A stretch of 64,000 nucleotides of DNA. Source: Pseudomonas sp. NBRC 111124 (GTDB lineage: Bacteria > Pseudomonadota > Gammaproteobacteria > Pseudomonadales > Pseudomonadaceae). Location of the stretch: the NCBI RefSeq assembly GCF_001320245.1, contig NZ_BCBA01000055.1, forward strand, positions 1 through 64,000, written 5' to 3'. Within the stretch, counting starts at the first letter, position 1, and each line of letters begins with the position of its first letter. The notes under the pieces were generated by a model, which was not told the DNA's origin, did no database searches, and saw nothing but the letters and a program-made list of their open reading frames with translations. Shown in pieces: positions 41,579 to 49,933 of the stretch. The position numbers and the translations under genes were made by a program.

Positions 41579-43182
41579 GCGCCGAAGACCTTGATATGCA
41601 GTTTGCGATAGCGGTCGTAGCGGCTGTCGCTGGTCGGAATGCCGGCCACGCGGGTCAGGCAGTCGCGGCATTCCTGCAGGATCGCTGGCGGTGTCACCTC
41701 GCCACCGATGCGCAGCAGGGCCTGCGCCGTATTGAGCGCGATACTGATGTTCTTCGGTTGCAGCGACAGGGCCTTGCGGAACATCTGCAAGGCCTCGTTG
41801 AGTTGCCCGGCCTGGTAGCTGCGCACGCCTTGGCGGTTGAGGTCGACGGCTTCGGTGACCGCGCCCAGTACAGCCGGGTCGTCAGTCAGTTTGGCCACGC
41901 TCTGCATGACTTTGGGATCGTCGCCGTAGGTTTCCACGCACCCCTTGAGGATGCTGCTGCCAGCCGCTTCCTGGCCAAGCGACTGCAGTTGGCTGGCCAC
42001 GGTCAAGGCGGCCTCGACCGAGAAGAACTGGTCCATCTTCTCCAGCCGCTGCATGGCCTGCTCAGTGAGCTTGGCGGCCGTCTCTGGGTCGCCCGCCTGC
42101 TGCAGGCTCGCGGCCTTCATCAGCCGGGCACGCACCTGCAGGCCCTGGTCTTCGATATTGTCCTTGGCTACTTCGCTGAGCACGGTGTTGATTTCGACCC
42201 GGGCGCGTGCATCCAGGCCGAAGCCTGCGTTCTTGCTCATCAGCGCCTGAACCAGCCCAAGATTGCTTTCGGCATCCTTGTAGCGCGAGCTCTGGCCCTG
42301 GCTCACCGCATGGCGGAAGGCCTTGGAAGCGCTTTCGAAGTCGTCGTTGCTCAGTGCCAGCTTGCCCAGTGCGGCCTGCCGGCGCACCGCCAGGGGCGAC
42401 AAGCGTACCGCTTCCTCAAGCATGCCCTGGGCACGTTTTGTCTCACCCTGAGCGACCAGCACTTCAGCCATGCCATCGTATAGCCCCGGCATGATGGGGA
42501 ATGCCTTGAGCGCCTGTTCATAGACGCCCTGGGCCTGGGCGTGCTGCCCACGCTTGTGCATCAGGCTGCCCAGCGCCGAATACACCCAGGGTTGTGGACG
42601 GCTGGCGAGGATACTTTTGAGAAACTTCTCCAGCTCATCGAAGCGGTTGAGGTCGCGCAGCGCGTCGGCGCGATAGCGCAGGCACAACGGCGCAAAACGC
42701 GGGTCCTTCTTGCACAGCTCGGCACACGCTGCCAGCACTTCGGCCGGGCGACTACGGTCGAGGGCCTGCAAAATCGGTTTGAGCAGGGTCTTGCGCTGAG
42801 TCAGCTTGTCCAGGCGCTGGGCCAGGCCAACACGGTTGAACGGTTTGGTCAGGTAGGCATCAGGCTCGTGCTCGAGGGCACTGAGCACGATGGCTTGGCT
42901 GCTTTCGGCGGTGACCATGATGAAAACACATTCATGGCTGATCAGCTTGTCGAGGATCAAGTCCTCGAGCACCTGCTGGCCGTTCTTCTTGCCGTCGCCG
43001 AGGTGGAAGTCCTGCAGGACATAGTCGTAGCGCTTCTGCGCGCACATGCGCAGGGCCTGCTCACCACTGTCAGCTGTGTCCACATCGCGCACGCCGAGTT
43101 CGCGCAGCATGGAACGGGTCGACGTGCGAAAGTCGGTGAAGTCGTCGACGATCAGAAAGCTCTTTTGCCCGTACTGCAGCAT
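41575..43182 (-). CDS. Response regulator with TPR output domain
   Basis: A 535-residue protein. The receiver domain (about 8-130) has the acidic pair in LIVDDF, the phospho-acceptor aspartate in YVLQDFHLGDG, and lysine in YLTKPFN. The rest is helical repeats of TPR type, for example WVYSALGSLMHKRGQHAQAQGVYEQALKAFP and GVRSYQAGQLNEALQMFRKALSLQPKN. There is no DNA-binding or enzymatic output domain, so it likely acts by protein contact. The start MLQYGQK follows family logic; 42 more open codons were rejected. It is coupled to the kinase gene. Confidence 0.88.
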   Translation of the reverse strand: MLQYGQKSFLIVDDFTDFRTSTRSMLRELGVRDVDTADSGEQALRMCAQKRYDYVLQDFHLGDGKKNGQQVLEDLILDKLISHECVFIMVTAESSQAIVLSALEHEPDAYLTKPFNRVGLAQRLDKLTQRKTLLKPILQALDRSRPAEVLAACAELCKKDPRFAPLCLRYRADALRDLNRFDELEKFLKSILASRPQPWVYSALGSLMHKRGQHAQAQGVYEQALKAFPIMPGLYDGMAEVLVAQGETKRAQGMLEEAVRLSPLAVRRQAALGKLALSNDDFESASKAFRHAVSQGQSSRYKDAESNLGLVQALMSKNAGFGLDARARVEINTVLSEVAKDNIEDQGLQVRARLMKAASLQQAGDPETAAKLTEQAMQRLEKMDQFFSVEAALTVASQLQSLGQEAAGSSILKGCVETYGDDPKVMQSVAKLTDDPAVLGAVTEAVDLNRQGVRSYQAGQLNEALQMFRKALSLQPKNISIALNTAQALLRIGGEVTPPAILQECRDCLTRVAGIPTSDSRYDRYRKLHIKVFGA

Positions 43183-43357
43183 CAACACGACCTGTATTGG
43201 GTGGATAGGTGGATGGCGCGAAGCGATGCATACCGCCGAAACCTGTATCGGCAGGCGGTATGGAAAGATGAGGGCAGAGAATGCAGCGCACTCACAACAT
43301 GACCACATGATGGCTTAGAGCCATTATTTTATAGCGCCATGCCGATTGCAGCTACCC

Positions 43358-46075
43358 TCAGGCCAGCATGCCCAACGACTTGGCTCGCGCCACTGCCTGG
43401 GTGCGACGCTCTACCCCCAGCTTGCTGTTGATATGGCTGGCATGGGTCTTGACGGTGTGCAGCGAGATGAACAGCCGCTCGCTGATCTGCTGGTTGGAGC
43501 AGCCTTGGGCGATCAACTCGAGCACCGCCAGTTCCCGACCGCTCAAGGCTTCGACGGCGCTGCCAGTGGGTGCCACCGGCTCGGGCAGGCGAGCCAGCAG
43601 TTCTGCCTGGGCCTGGCAGGCGGGTTGCGCAAGCAGTTGCTCACGCAGCCATGCAGGGTGTAATTCGATCAGCCGCTGGAAGGGTTGCAACACCCCACCC
43701 TGGGCTGCGCTCAAGGCCATGGGCAGCAGCTGTGCTGCCTGTGCTTCACGCCCCTCGCTCAACAACAGATCGACCCACTGCGACAGTGCATGCAGGGTGA
43801 GCATCATGCCGCCACTGGCCTGCCCGCGCTCGGACAGGGCGCACAGGCGCGCCACGGCTTCTTCGCTGCGCTGCTGCACACGCTCGAGCAATGCCTGTTG
43901 CAGTTCGATATGCAGTGGCAGCAAAGGGTGGAACTCTGGCGCCGCCGCCGGGTGCTCGCCGCCGTAGGTCTGGCCCAGGCGCAGCAACCACGATTCGGCC
44001 AGGTCGATACGGCCTTGGGCGAGCCACAACTCGCACTTCACCAGGGTGATCATCGCCAGGTAGAAGATCGGCGGCACATCCCAGATGTGCATCAGCCGCT
44101 CTGCCTCGGCCAGCTCGGCGAACGCCTCGGCATATTGGCCCTCACGGCCATCGAGCGAGGCAATCACGCAATGGCCGATCAGCACGCTGATGTCACGGCA
44201 GGCACGCGCCTCGCTGAGCCCTGCGCGCAAGCGCGCGCGTCCTTGCACAGGTTGCAGGCGCGCCACCAGCAGGTAGCCTTCGTACAAGGTCAGCCGCGCC
44301 CGCACCGCGTACAGGCGCTGTGCCGACAGCCCTTGCAGGCGCTGCAACCCTTGGCGCACCTCATCCAGCGCCCGCAATACCTCGCCGCGGGCATGCAGTA
44401 CCCGCGCACGATCGTAATGCGCCAGCGCCTCGAACAACGGGTTGCCGACACGTTGCGCCAGTTCCAGCGCTTCGCGGTTCCAGCCGCGGGCACGCCAGAA
44501 GTCGCCATCGGCGATAGCCAGGTTGGACAGCGTCGACAGGCACACCAGGCGTTGCCCGTAGCGTTTGCTCGGCAGGCTCTGCAGCGCTTCGCCGCAATAG
44601 GCCAGGGTGCGTTCGCGGTCACCCCGGCCACGGGCAATGATCCCACTCAGGGCCAACCACTGCGCCAGCATCGACTTCTGCGCGGTGGCTGAAGGCGCGG
44701 GCAGGAAGCGGCGGAGGTGACTGGCCAGCTCCTGCGCAGCATCCAGCTGGCAAGCCAGGCCAAGCGCCCAGCTGTAGAGCACGATCAACCGCGGCGTGCT
44801 GATCAGCAGGCTGTCGGGCAAGTCCATCTTCCAGCGCAACAGCATGCCGACATTCTGCTCGGCCAGCAGTTGTTCCTCGGACAGGCTCTGCACCAGGTCG
44901 GCAGCCACGTCGAGGTGGCCGGCGCGCAACGCCTGCTCCACTGCCTCGTCGAGCAAGCCCTGAACCTGAAACCAGCGGCAGGCGCGCAGGTACAGGCGCG
45001 CCTGCGGTTCACTGGACTGGCGGCTGCGCAGCAGGTCGGAGAACAGGTGATGGTAGCGATACCACTGGCCATGCTCGTCCAACGGCACCAGGAATACCTG
45101 ATGCGCCTGCAGATAACGCAGGATCGCTTCACTGTCGTGACGCTCACGCAGTGCATCGCACAGCGCTGCGCAGAAGCGCTCCTGGCAGGCCGTGTCGAAC
45201 AGAAACGCCTGCACATCCCCTGGCAATATCTCGATGACTTCTTCCAGCAGGTAGTCACGGATCAGCCCTTCACCACCGTGCAGGGCCTGCGGCAAGGCAT
45301 GCTCGTCACCGGCTTCGCTGGCTGCCAACTGCCAGAAGCGCAGCCCGGCCACCCAGCCGTCGCTGCGCTGAATCAGGTTGTCCAGCGCCTGGCCGCGCAG
45401 CCCCGTAGGTTGGCGACCAATCACTGCCAGAGACTCCTCCGGGGTCAGGCGCAGGTCCTGCTCGCCAAGTTCGGTCAACTGCCGCGACAGGCGCAGCCGC
45501 GCCAGGTGCCAGTCCGGGCGCTGGCGGCTGGTCACCAGCAGGACCAGGCCAGCAGGCAAGTGATTGAGGAAGAACTGCAGGCAGCGATCCAGTACAGGCC
45601 CCTGGGCCAGATGGTAGTCGTCCAGCACCAACAGCAACGGCGTATCGGCCTGGAGGTAAAGCGCCAACTCATCGAGCAAGCTGTCGAGCCACTCTTCAAA
45701 GGCAAAGGGTTGGTGGCGCTGACGCATCTTCAGCAGGCCCATGGCCTGCCCGCCCAGTGCCGGGCAGTACTGCTGCAGGCCTTCGAGCAGGCGCTCGAGG
45801 AAACGGCCGGGGTCAGCGTCCCGTTGGCTCAGGCCGAGCCAGAGGCTGCGCCAATGGCTGGGCAGTGACTCGCAGAACTCGATGGCCAGGGAGCTTTTGC
45901 CAAAGCCTGCGGGGGCGTTGACCAGCAGCAAGCGCCCACCCAGGCCGCCCTGCAGGCGCTGGCACAGGCGTGCACGCGGCACGTGCCCGTCCGGCTGTGG
46001 AGGACGGTAGAAACGCCCGTCCAGCAGGCCCAGGGCCTGGCTGGCGAATCCATGCGTACGGGACAGATCTGTCAT
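43358..46075 (-). CDS. MalT/AlkS-type LuxR-family transcriptional activator
   Basis: A 905-residue STAND ATPase regulator. The N-terminal nucleotide-binding part has Walker A (NAPAGFGKSSLAIEF, near residues 53-67) and Walker B (LLLVLDDYHLA). A long TPR-like helical sensor region follows. The C-terminal LuxR helix-turn-helix (about 843-900) includes LSGRELAVLELIAQGCSNQQISERLFISLHTVKTHASHINSKL. Relatives such as MalT, AlkS and AcoK bind small inducers. Position suggests that it controls the DUF1302/DUF1329/acyl-CoA ligase genes upstream on the same strand. No operator could be assigned with certainty. Confidence 0.9.
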   Translation of the reverse strand: MTDLSRTHGFASQALGLLDGRFYRPPQPDGHVPRARLCQRLQGGLGGRLLLVNAPAGFGKSSLAIEFCESLPSHWRSLWLGLSQRDADPGRFLERLLEGLQQYCPALGGQAMGLLKMRQRHQPFAFEEWLDSLLDELALYLQADTPLLLVLDDYHLAQGPVLDRCLQFFLNHLPAGLVLLVTSRQRPDWHLARLRLSRQLTELGEQDLRLTPEESLAVIGRQPTGLRGQALDNLIQRSDGWVAGLRFWQLAASEAGDEHALPQALHGGEGLIRDYLLEEVIEILPGDVQAFLFDTACQERFCAALCDALRERHDSEAILRYLQAHQVFLVPLDEHGQWYRYHHLFSDLLRSRQSSEPQARLYLRACRWFQVQGLLDEAVEQALRAGHLDVAADLVQSLSEEQLLAEQNVGMLLRWKMDLPDSLLISTPRLIVLYSWALGLACQLDAAQELASHLRRFLPAPSATAQKSMLAQWLALSGIIARGRGDRERTLAYCGEALQSLPSKRYGQRLVCLSTLSNLAIADGDFWRARGWNREALELAQRVGNPLFEALAHYDRARVLHARGEVLRALDEVRQGLQRLQGLSAQRLYAVRARLTLYEGYLLVARLQPVQGRARLRAGLSEARACRDISVLIGHCVIASLDGREGQYAEAFAELAEAERLMHIWDVPPIFYLAMITLVKCELWLAQGRIDLAESWLLRLGQTYGGEHPAAAPEFHPLLPLHIELQQALLERVQQRSEEAVARLCALSERGQASGGMMLTLHALSQWVDLLLSEGREAQAAQLLPMALSAAQGGVLQPFQRLIELHPAWLREQLLAQPACQAQAELLARLPEPVAPTGSAVEALSGRELAVLELIAQGCSNQQISERLFISLHTVKTHASHINSKLGVERRTQAVARAKSLGMLA

Positions 46076-46269
46076 GGCCGGCTCGTTCTGTTGGGAAAAC
46101 TACGGCGGTACGGATGTTTGCGAGACTAGCGGGTAATGCACCGCATTTGAAGATGATGGGCACCCTTTGCCTGGAAAAGACTGCGACAAAAAGCAACATG
46201 GCTGATGGACAGGGGCTGGGGCGGGGCTTTGGCGAGGTATTCATCGGTTTTATCGGCCCGTCCAACAGA

Positions 46270-46292
46270 AACGCCCCGGCAAGCCGGGGCGT
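46270..46292 (-). terminator. Terminator after the DUF1329 gene
   Basis: ACGCCCCGGC/GCCGGGGCGT forms a perfect stem about 35 bases after the DUF1329 stop, with a weak T run (GTTTCTGTT) on the minus strand. Confidence 0.65.
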
Positions 46293-46327
46293 TCTGGGAG
46301 GGTCACACGGCGTTGCTGCTGTTCAGC

Positions 46328-47692
46328 TCAACGGATACCCGACTGACGCAGGGCGGCTGGCTGGAAGTCGGCCTTGCTGGCAGTGAAGCCGAAGTCGTAG
46401 GCTTTCTTCTCTTCGTTTTTCATGCCCAGCGCCAGATAACGGCCCGACTGCAGGTCGTAGATGGCTTCCAGGGTGTACCACGGTACCTGATTGTTGTAGT
46501 ACGGCTGGGCATGTGCTTCGGACACACGCCACAACTGGTTGCGGCCGTCGTACTGGTCGATCACCGCCGCTTGCCAGGTATCCTCGTCGATGTAGAAGTC
46601 ACGTTTGGCGTAGATGTGGCGCTGGCCCGGCTTGAGCGTCGCGACCACATGCCAGACCCGGCGCAGCTCGTAGCGGGTCAGGTCCTGGTTGATGTGCCCG
46701 GCCTTGAGGATATCGGCGTACTTGAGCTTGGGGTCGTCCAGCTTGAAGGCGTTGGAGGCGATGTACATCTCCTTCTTGCCCTCGAGCTTCCAGTCGTAGC
46801 GGTCTGGCGCGCCGTTGTACATGTCCAGGTTGTCCGAGGTGCGCAGGCCGTCGGCTGCGGTACCCGGGCCGTCGTAAGACACTTGCGGCGCCTGGCGCAC
46901 ACGGCGTTGGCCGGCGTTGTAGATCCATGCCTTGCGCGGTTCCTTGACCTGGTCGAGGGTCTCGTGCACCAGCAGCACGGTACCGGCCAGGCGTGCCGGA
47001 GCGGTCACTTCCTGCTTGAAGTAAAACAGGATGTTGCCTGGGTTGTTCGGGTCGTAGTCCTTCATCTTGTCACGGAAGACGAACTGGTCAGCGAAGTAAA
47101 CCAGGCTGTAGGAGCCGTTCTGCTGCGGGGTTGCCTGGGTCACCAAGCGGCTGACGCTGCCGCCACGGTAGCGGGTGATGTGGTTCCAGATCACCTCCAG
47201 GCCGCTTTTCGGAATCGGGAAAGGCACGGCGGTCTGGAAGTTGTTCAGGCCATTACCGCCCTCGACCAGGGTGGTCGCGGTGGCGTTCTTCTTGATGGCG
47301 GCAAATACATCGTCAGGCGCCGTGGCACCCCGGTGGGTCTTGAACACCGGGATCTTGAAGGTGTCCGGATAGCGCTTGAGCATCGCCAACTGGCCCGGCG
47401 AAAGCTTGTCCTTGTACTGCTCGGCATTCTGCGCCGTGATGGTGAACAGCGGCTTGTCGCTGCCGTACGGGTCAGCAAGGAAGCCCTTGGCATCGACGCT
47501 GCCGGCGGTCTTCGACAGCGGCTCCCACGGGCCGATCGAACCATCGGCGTTACCGGCTTTTTCCGCGCCCATCGGCGTCAGGGTGCTGCCCAGTTTTGCC
47601 GCTTCATCGGCGGATACCGCAGCCATGACGCTGGTCGCCAGCAGGGACAGGCCCAGTACACCGGCTTGCAGCAGACTTCTGGTCTTGTTCAT
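46328..47692 (-). CDS. DUF1329 envelope protein (outer-membrane lipoprotein-sorting-like)
   Basis: A 454-residue exported protein with a signal peptide ending near residue 25 (LLATSVMAAVS). DUF1329 proteins are related in fold to LolB/LolA-like lipid-binding proteins and are almost always paired with DUF1302 proteins. Conserved parts include GPWEPLSKTAGSVDAKGF, DRYDWKLEGKKEMYIASNAF and YELRRVWHVVATLKPGQRHIYAKRDFYIDEDTW. The pair occurs in gene sets for uptake or processing of hydrophobic compounds such as sterols, terpenes and fatty acids. It is separated from the DUF1302 gene by 25 bases and is clearly cotranscribed. Confidence 0.9.
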   Translation of the reverse strand: MNKTRSLLQAGVLGLSLLATSVMAAVSADEAAKLGSTLTPMGAEKAGNADGSIGPWEPLSKTAGSVDAKGFLADPYGSDKPLFTITAQNAEQYKDKLSPGQLAMLKRYPDTFKIPVFKTHRGATAPDDVFAAIKKNATATTLVEGGNGLNNFQTAVPFPIPKSGLEVIWNHITRYRGGSVSRLVTQATPQQNGSYSLVYFADQFVFRDKMKDYDPNNPGNILFYFKQEVTAPARLAGTVLLVHETLDQVKEPRKAWIYNAGQRRVRQAPQVSYDGPGTAADGLRTSDNLDMYNGAPDRYDWKLEGKKEMYIASNAFKLDDPKLKYADILKAGHINQDLTRYELRRVWHVVATLKPGQRHIYAKRDFYIDEDTWQAAVIDQYDGRNQLWRVSEAHAQPYYNNQVPWYTLEAIYDLQSGRYLALGMKNEEKKAYDFGFTASKADFQPAALRQSGIR

Positions 47693-47717
47693 CTCGTGTC
47701 GTCCTGGATCAGTGTTC

Positions 47718-49604
47718 TTAGAAGTTCACGCCGAAGCTGAGGGCGACAAAGTCGCGATCATCCACGGTGCTGTACTTGCCGTCGAAGAAGTTGGTGTACG
47801 ACAGGCTGGCGGTATAGGTGTTCTGGTACTCGGCATCCAGGCCCAGGCTGACCGCCTTGCGCCCTTCCTCAAAGTTGCCACCAGGGCCTGGCGAGTAACC
47901 GGATACGTCATGGGACCAAGCCACGTTGGGCTTGAGGTTGACCCCGGCGAACACGTCGTTGTAGTCCCAGATGACCCGGGCGCGGTAACCCCAGGAGGTG
48001 CTGGTGGTGTAACCGTCGTTTTCGCACTTGCGGTTGAGGTTGGTGGTCGAGGCGCCGGCACCGGCGCCAGCGATGGTGCTGGCATTGAGCGCCTGGCAGG
48101 TATTTGCACCGCCAGTGGCAGGTAGCGGCCCAGGGCCAAATACAGGGTCACGGCCATAACGGGTATCGTGGGCGTTTTCCAGGCCACCCACATGGGTGAC
48201 GCCCAGCTCACCTACCACGGTCATGCGGCTGGCGCCCATCACCTGGTCGAAGAAGTGCGTCAGGGTGGTCTGGAACTGGGTGATTTCCTTGCGACGATAG
48301 CCGTGAAGGTCTTCGCCCGGAGTACCGGTCAGCAACGAGGCATTGCTCAGTGCGCCACCAATCGGGCGTACACCGGCAAACAGGATATCAGTGGTATTCA
48401 GCTGCACCGGCGCGTTCGGCCGGTAGCTGACCTCACCGCTCCAGGCCGTGCCGGTAGGCAACGTGGTAGAGAAGCTCAAGCCGTACAGGCGGATGTCTTC
48501 GGGGTACTCGACGAAGTACTTCGAGTTACCCGCCACGATCAGCGGGGCCAGCGCGCGCAGTTGCGCCGGCAACTGGCTGAGGCCGGCGAATACCGACGGC
48601 GAGGCGCCGGTAGCGCTGAAGATCGGCGCACGGCTGTGGTAGTTCATGAAATAGGCGCCGAACTCGGTATCCAGCGGCTCGAACATGTAGCGCATGGCCA
48701 CGCCGAACTGGCCGCTGTCACGGGCATCGCGGTCCGCGCCACGGGCCACCATCACACCTTCTTCGTTGATGTTGACGCCGCGGGTGGCCAGGAATTGCTG
48801 CGCGGCTGCCGGCACCGTGCGGCTGCTGTTGAGCACGCGCAGGTTGTTGCTGCAGCCGTCGGCGATGATGTCGGGCTGGGAGAAGAAGGTGCCGCAGTTG
48901 TCGACGACGGTCTGGTCCCACTCAAGCTGGTAGAAGGCCTCGGCCGACAGGTTATCGGTCAGGCTCTGCGAGATGTAGAACATGTTGACCGGGATCAGGC
49001 CTTCCTTGATTTCGGCGCCCGGCCGGCGGAACGCGGCCACATCGATGGGGTTGATCGAGTTGATGCCGCCGCCGATGAAGGTGCTCTCACCCCAGCTCAC
49101 TACCTGCTTGCCGAAACGTACCGAGCCCGGCTGATCGCCGATCGAGTAGTTGTGGTAGACGAAGGCATCGAGCAGTTCCGATCCGGACGACTTGGCGCCT
49201 TCTTTGCGATTGGAATCGCTGATGTCCTTGAATGGCCTGCTTTCGTCCTTCAGCTCGAAGTCGTACCAGTACTTGCCGCGTACGAATACACCGGTGTCGC
49301 CGTACTTGAGCTCAAGGTCATGGATGCCCTTGAAGATCTTCGAGAAGGTTTCACCCTTTTTAAAGTTGAGGTGGCCGTCGTCGGAGGTCTGCGACAGGCC
49401 CTTGCCGCCGTTGTTGACCCCGATCAGGTTCTTGTTGGGGTTGGCGGTAGACCAGCTGGCCCCGACGGAGAGCGACGAGTCGAACTGGCCTTCGATTTCA
49501 CCAATGTTGAAACTGACAGCGAAAGCAGGACTTGCGAGCGTGGAAGCAAGGCTGACGGCCAGGGGCAACTTGGCCCGGCGCCAGAACGGATTTGCAGATT
49601 TCAT
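47718..49604 (-). CDS. DUF1302 outer-membrane beta-barrel protein
   Basis: A 628-residue outer-membrane protein. The signal peptide ends at about residue 29 (ASTLASPAFA). The mature part is rich in alternating aromatic/polar strands, for example FSKIFKGIHDLELKYGDTGVFVRGKYWYDFEL, and ends with FVALSFGVNF, a typical C-terminal strand with terminal phenylalanine. DUF1302 members are proposed porin-like channels for hydrophobic substrates. ATG at 49604 is followed by a charged signal start (MKSANPFWRRAK). It forms an operon with DUF1329 and lies downstream of the acyl-CoA ligase gene after a 329-base gap. Confidence 0.9.
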   Translation of the reverse strand: MKSANPFWRRAKLPLAVSLASTLASPAFAVSFNIGEIEGQFDSSLSVGASWSTANPNKNLIGVNNGGKGLSQTSDDGHLNFKKGETFSKIFKGIHDLELKYGDTGVFVRGKYWYDFELKDESRPFKDISDSNRKEGAKSSGSELLDAFVYHNYSIGDQPGSVRFGKQVVSWGESTFIGGGINSINPIDVAAFRRPGAEIKEGLIPVNMFYISQSLTDNLSAEAFYQLEWDQTVVDNCGTFFSQPDIIADGCSNNLRVLNSSRTVPAAAQQFLATRGVNINEEGVMVARGADRDARDSGQFGVAMRYMFEPLDTEFGAYFMNYHSRAPIFSATGASPSVFAGLSQLPAQLRALAPLIVAGNSKYFVEYPEDIRLYGLSFSTTLPTGTAWSGEVSYRPNAPVQLNTTDILFAGVRPIGGALSNASLLTGTPGEDLHGYRRKEITQFQTTLTHFFDQVMGASRMTVVGELGVTHVGGLENAHDTRYGRDPVFGPGPLPATGGANTCQALNASTIAGAGAGASTTNLNRKCENDGYTTSTSWGYRARVIWDYNDVFAGVNLKPNVAWSHDVSGYSPGPGGNFEEGRKAVSLGLDAEYQNTYTASLSYTNFFDGKYSTVDDRDFVALSFGVNF

Positions 49605-49933
49605 CGACGCTACTCCATGTACTTTATTGTTATGGCAGTGAGTCCTTTCAGAAACGGCCCGAGCGACCGGTGTGCAGGTTTCCCCTGCAGCGGCACGTCT
49701 AGCGCGTGCCGCCCTCCCCCATTTCTGAAAATCCCCTGGGCCCGACTATAGCCAGCAGGCTCAGGTGCTAGATCCCTCTAAAGTGTGATTTGCGCACCTG
49801 CTGCCCAATCGCCCCGGCGTTTCTCGGGCAGCGCATTGGCCGAGCTGAAGCATGGCCGATTTTTTTCGTTTGGCAAGGCTTTAAGCTGTCTAGCATGCGG
49901 GTCGCGTTCCGTCGCGCGCGGCCCGCACAGTGC
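49605..49933. promoter_or_regulatory. Gap between acyl-CoA ligase and DUF1302 genes
   Basis: About 330 bases without a gene. It contains a perfect 8-base inverted repeat, GCGGCACG (49690-49697) and CGTGCCGC (49705-49712), located about 90 bases upstream of the DUF1302 start. This could be an operator or a leader hairpin. A promoter for DUF1302-DUF1329 is expected here. Nothing else was recognised. Confidence 0.45.
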
